Shown piece by piece: positions 36,208-42,947 of a stretch of DNA of 64,000 nt. The position numbers and the translations under genes were made by a program. Origin of the DNA: Flavobacteriales bacterium. GTDB taxonomy: Bacteria; Bacteroidota; Bacteroidia; Flavobacteriales; Flavobacteriaceae. Every line of letters begins with the position of its first letter. The stretch's first letter is position 1. Below the pieces are notes generated by a model. The model was not told the origin of the DNA. It did not search any database and saw only the letters and a list, made by a program, of their open reading frames with translations. Where the stretch lies: the NCBI GenBank assembly GCA_027039975.1, contig JALWFE010000132.1, positions 1-64,000 on the forward strand, in the 5' to 3' direction.

Positions 36208-37035
36208 TTAAGAAAACCTTGGTTCTTTATCCACAGGTTTTACAATTATCGATACCGGATTAGTCGGGCAGACCATTTGACAGACACCGCAACCGACACA
36301 ACCGTCTTTGACTTTTGGTAAAAATTTACCTTCTTCAATTTTATTTAACTCGATAGCTTCCTCTCCCAACGGACAATAGATAACACACAAATCGCAAATT
36401 TCCCTGTTGACTTGCGTTTCTTCGATACGCACCCGTTCCGTTTGTCCGGGTGGACGTAATTTTCCTTTATTGCCATGACCGAGCGTCCCTTTATAACCGT
36501 GACCGTTATAGGCCAGACATTGTTCAGGGTTAGGAATTTCAGCTTCTCCGATTTTATCGGCCCGTTTCATAGCTGTAATTTGCACTTCAAAAGGATTAAT
36601 ATCCTTAGGAAATCTTCCATCCGGATATTTCTCAAACAAAGGTGCAACAGCTTTATTACCGGCTTCTTTAAAAATCTGAAAATCAATAGCTGCCGTAGGA
36701 CACGTCTCGGCACATTGAATAGCATCACAAGAAAAATCACAAGCTTGTACATTAGGGTCAATAAAAGGGGTGCCGTAAGATAAACCATCGTCCCAGTCTG
36801 CCAATTTGATAGCTCTTACGGGGCAAATTTGCACACACAAACCACATTTGATACAAGAGAATAAAAAATCTTTTTCGGCTCTGGACCCGGGCGGTCGCAA
36901 ATAGCCCTGCTCTATTAAACTACTTTTGTCTTTGAAGTAGTAAGCGGCACTTCCCACCACTGCCAACGACACTACTGCCGAGACACCGGCTTTTAAGAAT
37001 TGCCTTCTGTCGATTTTAGAGTTAGTTTTTGCCAT
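36208..37035 (-). CDS. nosG: NosG, NapG-like periplasmic [4Fe-4S] ferredoxin
   Basis: The protein has 275 residues. A Tat signal 'DRRQFLKAG' (twin Arg at 10-11) precedes four cysteine clusters of [4Fe-4S] type, the first being 'CIKCGLCVQIC' (61-71) and the last 'CVGCGVCQMVCP'. It belongs to the MauM/NapG family and probably forms an electron-transfer unit with NosH. It begins just downstream of the 450-base repeat island and is separated from nosD by a dUTPase gene. Confidence 0.93.
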   Translation of the reverse strand: MAKTNSKIDRRQFLKAGVSAVVSLAVVGSAAYYFKDKSSLIEQGYLRPPGSRAEKDFLFSCIKCGLCVQICPVRAIKLADWDDGLSYGTPFIDPNVQACDFSCDAIQCAETCPTAAIDFQIFKEAGNKAVAPLFEKYPDGRFPKDINPFEVQITAMKRADKIGEAEIPNPEQCLAYNGHGYKGTLGHGNKGKLRPPGQTERVRIEETQVNREICDLCVIYCPLGEEAIELNKIEEGKFLPKVKDGCVGCGVCQMVCPTNPVSIIVKPVDKEPRFS

Positions 37036-37485
37036 TATTTTATGGTTATTTGGTTATCTGTTGATTTGGTTATACTGGTTAATCGGTTATTTGGTTATCT
37101 GGTTATTTGAGTGCCAAGTGCCTAGTAAAAAGTGCCAAGTGCGTTTTAGGTTCATAGCGTGTTTTGTTAATAATGATTGTTTTCGTTTGATGTCCGGTTC
37201 CTGATGTCTTGTGTTAGATGCCGGGTGTCCGCTGTCCGGTGTCGGACGTCAGATGTTGGATGTCGGATGTATTATTCATTTTAAATTTTATTTTTTACCA
37301 TAGAGTTGATGCACTGAGCTTACCGAAGTGCGGTCACTGAGCTTGTCGAAGTGTCCACTTTTAACTCATTCGCACTTTCCACTAAAAACCTGCACTTTCC
37401 ACTTTCCACTAGGCACTTTCCACTAAAAACCCGCACTTTCCACTTTCCACTTCGCACTTTCCACTAAAAACCCGCGCTTTCCACT
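37036..37485. repeat. Composite repeat island 4 inside the nos cluster
   Basis: In order: TGGTTATTTGGTTATCTG tracts (37043-37108), GTGCCAAGTG tracts (37111-37142), GATGTCCGG/GGTGTCGG tracts (37189-37270), two REP-like copies (CACTGAGCTTACCGAAGTG 37312-37330 and CACTGAGCTTGTCGAAGTG 37335-37353), and then CGCACTTTCCACTAAAAACC tracts up to the dUTPase stop. No gene is seen. Confidence 0.85.
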
Positions 37486-38181
37486 TTACCGCTTTCCACT
37501 TTCCACTTCAGCATACACACGCTCCAATGCCTCATACAATTCATCCGGCGTCACATCCGGTTGCTTCTCCAAAATCTCCTGCATCACCACATTATCCTCT
37601 TTTCCGTTCCATTTTTTGATATATTTTCCTTCTTTGTAACCGTGCTCTTGTCTGAACTTATTCAAAACATTTTTGCCGATGTACAACCGATACAAAATAT
37701 CGAGATTAACTTGTAATTTGTAAGCCATTTTAAAAAACGCATCGACGAGTGATAAAACATCATCCGTAGTGAACAACGTTTTGATAAAATCTTCTACATA
37801 ACCTATCTGCTTATAAATATCCCTGTCAAGCGGCTTAACATCCTTTGTAAATTGTTGATAATTAACAAGTTTTGAAATGTCAAAAGCCAGTTTATCAATA
37901 TTTCCTTTTTGATTGGTTTTATAATCACGCAATGCTTCGGACATCACAAAATGCCAAATATCCACTATTTCTATTTTGATATTTTCATAATCCGGTTCGG
38001 CATCGATGTTTTTCCAGTGTTTCCAAGGATAAGAATCGACCAATTCGGCGGCTTCCAAATAGATACAACGGGGCCAATCAATCACCTTTCCTTTATCGGT
38101 AAAACCGTTTTCCCAACCCTTACCACCGGTAGCATCATTGAGTTGCTGCTGCATCTCCAACATTTGCTTGATTTTAGTCAT
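37486..38181 (-). CDS. Dimeric (MazG-like) dUTP diphosphatase
   Basis: From the ATG at 38181 the protein has 231 residues. 'MLEMQQQLNDATGGKGWENG', 'EAAELVDSYPWKHWKN' and 'IEIVDIWHFVMSEAL' are signatures of the all-alpha dUTPase_2 family (Campylobacter/Leishmania type), with acidic Mg2+ ligands in the EAAEL and EIVDIWHF helices. It hydrolyses dUTP to dUMP and pyrophosphate. It begins 5 bases after nosD and is in the same direction, so it is transcribed with the nos genes although it has no obvious role there. An upstream TTG at 38190 would overlap nosD. Confidence 0.9.
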   Translation of the reverse strand: MTKIKQMLEMQQQLNDATGGKGWENGFTDKGKVIDWPRCIYLEAAELVDSYPWKHWKNIDAEPDYENIKIEIVDIWHFVMSEALRDYKTNQKGNIDKLAFDISKLVNYQQFTKDVKPLDRDIYKQIGYVEDFIKTLFTTDDVLSLVDAFFKMAYKLQVNLDILYRLYIGKNVLNKFRQEHGYKEGKYIKKWNGKEDNVVMQEILEKQPDVTPDELYEALERVYAEVESGKR

Positions 38182-38186
38182 TACGG

Positions 38187-39518
38187 TCAATTTTTAATAT
38201 CCATTTTCAAATCAAAATTCCGCTTCTTTTTAAATTTTTCCAAATTAAAAACAGGTTTCGGGTCCTTCAATACAAACTGCGGTTTGGAAAAGGGCGCTAA
38301 CTTTTCGAGATAATCCAAGATGGATAAAATAGGTGCCCCGTAAAAAAATTTGATATCGGGATTGAAACGCCACAAGCGCGCATGATATTCATAAATACGG
38401 TGTGGAAAATCACCGATATTGTCACCATCTTTGTCATAACCGGCATAATCATCCCAATAATTATTAATCCATTTATTCCGGTTAGCCGTTCCGCCACCTT
38501 GGATAAAGACTTGTGTAAGGTTGTCGTGAAACATATTTTCACTGAACACGTTACCCTCTTGATCCTTTAAAAATTCAACGGCGGTATTGCAAAATGCGAT
38601 TTCATTGCCGGCGATGGTATTGGTTTTCCAAGGAACGAACGGAGAAACATCGATATAAATACCACGGGCGGAGTAAATAAATTTATTATCGATTATCTGG
38701 TTCGACGAAGTTTCTTTCATCCCCAAACACATACCGGTTACACCTTGTGAACCTTCTATCAAATTATTATTCATAATGGTTTTCTCACTATACATCAAAA
38801 AGATACCTACGGACGAATTGGAAAAATGATTGTGAGAAATTTGATTATTATGCGAATACATAAAATGGATACTATAGCGGTTGCCGGTTCCATAGTTACC
38901 TATAAATCTATTATCAGACGAATACCATACCACCATATCGCGAACCTCGTGCCAAATATTTTCCTGAACCAAATTGTTTTTAGAATACCAAAAACGGATA
39001 GCATCACCTTTTAAACCTTTCGATTTTCTTGACATTGAAGTGATATCATTATGTTTTATTAAACCGCCATTGGACCAAAAGACGTCTATTCCAAACAGTG
39101 TTTCTTCTATTCTGTTATTAACGATAACAAAATCATTGGATTTCTTAACCTTTATGGCACAGTCTATTCTGTCCGGTGAATCACCTGATTCAATAAAATG
39201 GCAATTTTTAATAGTAACACCGGGGGCTTCGACGTATAAAACCGAACGCAATCCTTTTCCGGATATTGTAGCGGTACCTTGACAGTCGATGGTCACATTA
39301 GCCGTTTTGATATGCCCCGGTCCTTCATAAAAACCGGGTTTTAACCGTAATGTATCACCGGGCGACAAAGCATCCAACAAAGGCTGAATATCTTGTTTAT
39401 GTGACCTGTCGTCGAAACCTTTAACGGGAAATAACAAACCGGGCTTAAAACTTTCGTCTATCTGTGCAAAATTTATTGAAATAACAAAAAATAATATGTA
39501 AAAAGAAAATTTTGACAT
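38187..39518 (-). CDS. nosD: NosD, periplasmic beta-helix copper-site maturation protein
   Basis: From the ATG at 39518 the protein has 443 residues; this start gives a proper signal peptide (MSKFSFYILFFVISINFAQ), unlike the in-frame codon 12 positions upstream. The body is a right-handed beta-helix of CASH/NosD repeats ('NDFVIVNNRIEETLFGIDVF', 'NNQISHNHFSNSSVGIFLMY'). NosD works with NosFY in assembling the Cu4S centre of N2O reductase. The ending 'WRFNPDIKFFYGAPILSILDYL' is typical of NosD. It follows the nosB-like gene by 85 bases containing a strong hairpin. Confidence 0.95.
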   Translation of the reverse strand: MSKFSFYILFFVISINFAQIDESFKPGLLFPVKGFDDRSHKQDIQPLLDALSPGDTLRLKPGFYEGPGHIKTANVTIDCQGTATISGKGLRSVLYVEAPGVTIKNCHFIESGDSPDRIDCAIKVKKSNDFVIVNNRIEETLFGIDVFWSNGGLIKHNDITSMSRKSKGLKGDAIRFWYSKNNLVQENIWHEVRDMVVWYSSDNRFIGNYGTGNRYSIHFMYSHNNQISHNHFSNSSVGIFLMYSEKTIMNNNLIEGSQGVTGMCLGMKETSSNQIIDNKFIYSARGIYIDVSPFVPWKTNTIAGNEIAFCNTAVEFLKDQEGNVFSENMFHDNLTQVFIQGGGTANRNKWINNYWDDYAGYDKDGDNIGDFPHRIYEYHARLWRFNPDIKFFYGAPILSILDYLEKLAPFSKPQFVLKDPKPVFNLEKFKKKRNFDLKMDIKN

Positions 39519-39540
39519 TAGAAAAACAAAATTTAGAAGA

Positions 39541-39588
39541 TGACGGAAATACAATAAAACGATGTATTTCCGTCATTTCACAAAAATA
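39541..39588 (-). promoter_or_regulatory. Hairpin and possible -7 element in the leader of nosD
   Basis: A perfect 13-bp stem TGACGGAAATACA/TGTATTTCCGTCA (39541-39553 with 39563-39575) lies between the nosB-like gene and nosD. TATTTTTG (39588-39581, minus strand) just before it matches the -7 box, so a transcript could begin at the hairpin. No T run follows the stem. A role in RNA processing or in protecting a 5' end is likely; termination is less likely. Confidence 0.55.
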
Positions 39589-39603
39589 TAAAATAACTTA
39601 TTA

Positions 39604-40362
39604 TTACTTGACGGATTTAATATACTTGTTTTTAAAATTAATTGCCAAGAACAATAAAATCATACCGGACAATCCGATAAAAAATCCGATATAAGGATAA
39701 GACATAGTCGTAAATTGCGCTACTTTTCCTTCGCCAAAGACTGTAGGCATAAAGGGTTTGATACCGTTAAAGGCACCACCACCGTGTAAGCCCAGATGAT
39801 GTCCGTACCAATAGAGATAATATACATAAATAACTAAAAAATAAATTGGCGCCAAAGCAGTTAAAACACCTGCCCAAGTTAGCTTTCTGTTAGATACGAA
39901 AACAAACAGCAAGCCAAGTAATGCTAATAGTCCAAAAGCAATATGAGCATTTCTCATAATTTTATCCAAGGTTTTTAAAGCACCCGGAATTTTTTCAGGC
40001 GGAATTTTGTCTCCTGCATAAACGGGATATGGCACATGGTTGCCCAATTCGTCCACATCGTTTACACCTTGAACAATAGGATACATACCGATAAAGTGGT
40101 TGATTTTATTCATTTCAATCAAACAATCGGCACCGGCATCTACTGCTAATTCTTCGCGTTCCCGGACACCTTCACAACCGTTATATACACCGTTGTATTT
40201 GAACTCAATACGGATACCTTTGGGATACATGGCTTTGGGATATTGGATGCTCTGCAAAGCTACCCACCACATAGGCAAAAAGTATGTCGCTACGATTAAA
40301 CCTGTTCCTAACAGGCCTAAAACCATGTACAAAATTTTAAATTTTTTTGCGTTGTTATTCAT
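39604..40362 (-). CDS. NosB-like integral membrane protein of the nos cluster
   Basis: The protein has 252 residues, with one N-terminal membrane helix (about 10-32), a periplasmic loop (about 35-135) and four more helices. The loop has two cysteines ('YNGCEG' and 'GADCLIEMN') and many charged residues. Position directly after nosZ and before nosD is that of nosB in clade II clusters (for example Wolinella), a membrane protein associated with N2O respiration whose role is unresolved. The assignment to NosB rests on context and topology, not on a motif. Histidine/glycine-rich 'YGHHLGLHGGGAFNG' near residue 185 could bind copper. Confidence 0.72.
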   Translation of the reverse strand: MNNNAKKFKILYMVLGLLGTGLIVATYFLPMWWVALQSIQYPKAMYPKGIRIEFKYNGVYNGCEGVREREELAVDAGADCLIEMNKINHFIGMYPIVQGVNDVDELGNHVPYPVYAGDKIPPEKIPGALKTLDKIMRNAHIAFGLLALLGLLFVFVSNRKLTWAGVLTALAPIYFLVIYVYYLYWYGHHLGLHGGGAFNGIKPFMPTVFGEGKVAQFTTMSYPYIGFFIGLSGMILLFLAINFKNKYIKSVK

Positions 40363-40386
40363 AATTAATGGATTTTAAATTTTAAA

Positions 40387-40418
40387 CAAATTTATAATGA
40401 TTTTAAATAATAATCAAA
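40387..40418 (-). promoter_or_regulatory. Internal promoter for the nosB-nosD part of the cluster (TTTG-N20-TAAATTTG)
   Basis: The minus strand has TTTG (40418-40415), a 20-base spacer and TAAATTTG (40394-40387), a full match to the Bacteroidota promoter, 25 bases before the nosB-like start. With the hairpin at 40443-40471 it suggests that the maturation genes are transcribed separately from the two nosZ-like genes. Confidence 0.65.
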
Positions 40419-40442
40419 CTATTTACTATTTATTTTTTAACA

Positions 40443-40471
40443 AATTGGGCTGTCAATTCGACAGCCCAATT
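40443..40471 (-). terminator. Strong hairpin after the second nosZ-like gene
   Basis: AATTGGGCTGTC (40443-40454) and GACAGCCCAATT (40460-40471) form a perfect 12-bp stem with a 5-base loop, 26 bases after the stop at 40497. On the minus strand it is followed by TTGTTAAAAAAT, a poor T run, so it may be a leaky terminator or a 3' stabilising stem that raises nosZ mRNA over the downstream accessory mRNA. Confidence 0.7.
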
Positions 40472-40496
40472 CGTTATATTACAAACAATTAAATGT

Positions 40497-42908
40497 TTAT
40501 TTAGACATATCTTTTGCGACTTGTTCGGATTTGGCTTTCATATATTGAATCAATTTGTCAACATCTTTGGGGTCAACATGTTGATTCGGCATAGCCAATT
40601 TGAAAGTTTGTCGCATAGCTTCTATATCTGCATCTTTATATTTTGATTCAGGATTCAAAATCCATTCTTTCAACCATTTGTCACTTCTACGTTTGTGAAC
40701 CATAAACAAGTCCGGTCCATTGAACGGTTCACCGAATTTGTGACAAGCGTTACAACCGTAGTTCAAGAATTCCATTTCACCCGGCAACATATTTTTCAAC
40801 TCAATAGATGACGGTTTGAACGCTTGCATCTTGTTATCCCAATTGATTCTTTCGGTCAAAGCCAAAACACGTTTGTTTTCGGCATCTTGATCGAAGGTAA
40901 CGGTTAAGTGTCCGACCAATTGACGTTTTTTAGGACTGTTTTGCGGATCCACTACGATAGGATACACACCGGCTTTTTCGGCGTTGAATTTGATAGTAGC
41001 CGTTTCACCCGGTGAATACGGATACATCTTATCGTAAGATATGATTTCGTAAACATAGTGGTCGTAAGGCGTTTGTCCCAAGTTGGTCAAATGAATAATT
41101 ACATCTTGTCCTTGTTTGACATTGATATCCGCAGGTGTTACTTTACCGTCTTTGATAGTACCGAATACTTCAACGGTATTGCCTTTGGTTTCAACTTTTT
41201 CCGCACCGGCTTCGGTAGCATAAGGTGATTTTTCCATCGTCACGATATTCGTGCCTACCGGATATACTTCCCAAGTATTGGATTCATAAACATTGCGGTC
41301 TATCATTGCCGTATAGTGCGGCTCACCCATCGGTAATGGCAAGTCGTAAATTAATTGCGGATGTTCTGCGGCAATATCTATCAATTGGTGGTTTTGCGGG
41401 TGTAACGGACCAACCGGATTGAAACGGTCGATAGATAATTTGTTCAAAGCAATCAAATATTTACCTTTCGGATGTTTGGTATCACCGTGATAAGATACCA
41501 AGTGGCCGATATTATAGTGAGACGGTACATAATCCAAAACTTTTAACTTTTTGTAATCCCACTTGGTCACACGTGAATCCACATAGATAGACGTGTAAAC
41601 CACACCGTCTCTACTGTCATATTGATTGTGAAGCGGACCTAAACCGACTTCCAAAGAACCATGTAATGCATCTTCCAATTTGATGATAGGGATGCCGTAA
41701 TCATCTTTACCTTCAAATTTTTTGTTTTTGATAGCATCCATAATTTTATCAAAGCTGTAAACCCAAGCATGTGAATCCAATTTACCGGCAACGATAATAT
41801 ATTCACCACTGGGGTTCACATCCACACCGTGCGGCGATTTAGGTTCGGGAATCAAATACAGCAAGCCGTATTTTACGGATTCTTCAATGGTAATCACACG
41901 CATGCCGTTAATTTTCTTTTTACCGATTTTACCGGCTTTAATCAGTTCTTCGGCTTTTTTCCAGTTGGTAACGTGCAAATAGTCCACGTCTCTTGAAGAA
42001 CAACCGGCTTCAAACGGCGGACGACCTTTCATAATACCTCCGAAATAAACTTCGGAACAGAAGGAGTTAGTGAAACCCCAACCGTAAGATTTGGCTTTAC
42101 CGGCATCAGACAAGTCTTGGGTATAAGGCGGAAATTCGAAAGTAAACGAATTAGCTTCATCAACCTTACCGGTTTTGTTATCAAATTTCCAATAAGTCAA
42201 ACCGCCTCTCCAATACTTTTTATAATTTTCTTCGGTTAGAGGGTAGTATTTTCTATCAAACGGGGCGGGATATTGTGCCGCTTCCATAAAGTATTCGGAA
42301 TTTGGTGTAAAGAAACAGCCACCGTGGTCGGAACGGAATATCGGGTTTTGAATCACTTGTTTGACTGACCAGTCTCTCAGATCAACTACATAAACCCTGG
42401 GGTTGGCTTTATCGTTAATAGCCAGCCATTTTCCGTCGTAATCACCATCGGTTTCGGAGAATCCCGGGTGGTGGGTATCTCCCCATAAAATTTCAGTTCC
42501 GTCGATAAAACCTTTTTTCATCAAATTAAAGGTTTCTTCGGAGTATCCGTAACCGGCATAGGGTTGACGGGTATTGATAGGAACATATTTTACCATTCGC
42601 ATTGAAGGAAATACATAAGAAGGCAAGTTTCCTTCCTGTCCACCCGAATTTGCTGCAATACCTTCATCTTTTATATTATCAGGCGTATATGTTTTAACCG
42701 CAGCTAAAACATCGTCCTCGTTCAAACCTCTACGTTTGACAATGTCTTGGAAAGATTCCTTTCCTCTCGGTGCACCTATATCACCGGCACCGGCTTTTTT
42801 TCCGCCCTTTTTATCACCACCACAACTGGTAGCGAAAACAGCTACAAGCATTAAGGACATGGTTACAGTCAACAAACGCAACCAAGATATATTTCTGATA
42901 TTTTTCAT
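40497..42908 (-). CDS. NosZ-like subunit with an intact CuZ site, a degenerate CuA domain and a fused cytochrome c (NosZ-alpha)
   Basis: From the ATG at 42908 the protein has 803 residues; an in-frame ATG ten codons upstream (42938) would leave only 9 bases to the previous gene. It has a lipoprotein-type signal with Cys29 ('FATSCGG'). The seven-bladed propeller keeps all seven CuZ histidines: His146-His147 in 'GDTHHPGFSETDG', His195 in 'SDHGGCF', His360 in 'KSPHGVDV', His427 in 'GPLHNQYD', His469 in 'YNIGHLV' and His531 in 'GEPHYTAM'. The cupredoxin domain (about 580-675) is present, but the loop that should be CxxxCxxxHxxM reads 'VVDPQNSPKKRQLVGH', without cysteines, so CuA cannot form. At about 710-795 a monohaem cytochrome c follows, with 'CNACH' (719-723) and the axial Met773 in 'LAMPNQ'. 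In known NosZ both copper centres are in one chain; here the CuA part is supplied, I infer, by the adjacent gene. Confidence 0.93.
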   Translation of the reverse strand: MKNIRNISWLRLLTVTMSLMLVAVFATSCGGDKKGGKKAGAGDIGAPRGKESFQDIVKRRGLNEDDVLAAVKTYTPDNIKDEGIAANSGGQEGNLPSYVFPSMRMVKYVPINTRQPYAGYGYSEETFNLMKKGFIDGTEILWGDTHHPGFSETDGDYDGKWLAINDKANPRVYVVDLRDWSVKQVIQNPIFRSDHGGCFFTPNSEYFMEAAQYPAPFDRKYYPLTEENYKKYWRGGLTYWKFDNKTGKVDEANSFTFEFPPYTQDLSDAGKAKSYGWGFTNSFCSEVYFGGIMKGRPPFEAGCSSRDVDYLHVTNWKKAEELIKAGKIGKKKINGMRVITIEESVKYGLLYLIPEPKSPHGVDVNPSGEYIIVAGKLDSHAWVYSFDKIMDAIKNKKFEGKDDYGIPIIKLEDALHGSLEVGLGPLHNQYDSRDGVVYTSIYVDSRVTKWDYKKLKVLDYVPSHYNIGHLVSYHGDTKHPKGKYLIALNKLSIDRFNPVGPLHPQNHQLIDIAAEHPQLIYDLPLPMGEPHYTAMIDRNVYESNTWEVYPVGTNIVTMEKSPYATEAGAEKVETKGNTVEVFGTIKDGKVTPADINVKQGQDVIIHLTNLGQTPYDHYVYEIISYDKMYPYSPGETATIKFNAEKAGVYPIVVDPQNSPKKRQLVGHLTVTFDQDAENKRVLALTERINWDNKMQAFKPSSIELKNMLPGEMEFLNYGCNACHKFGEPFNGPDLFMVHKRRSDKWLKEWILNPESKYKDADIEAMRQTFKLAMPNQHVDPKDVDKLIQYMKAKSEQVAKDMSK

Positions 42909-42947
42909 AATCCAATTCAATTTAGAATTTATATACATTTATACATA

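Noticed and set aside
37486-37510. The dUTPase C-terminus ending inside the CACTTTCCACT repeat tract, suggesting a false stop
   Set aside because: The last residues (VYAEVESGKR) still read plausibly, and only the final few codons touch the repeat; a small repeat-derived tail is possible but the domain is complete.
40497-42938. The two nosZ-like genes as one enzyme split by a frameshift
   Set aside because: Each encodes a complete propeller plus cupredoxin domain, so they are paralogues and not halves of one gene.
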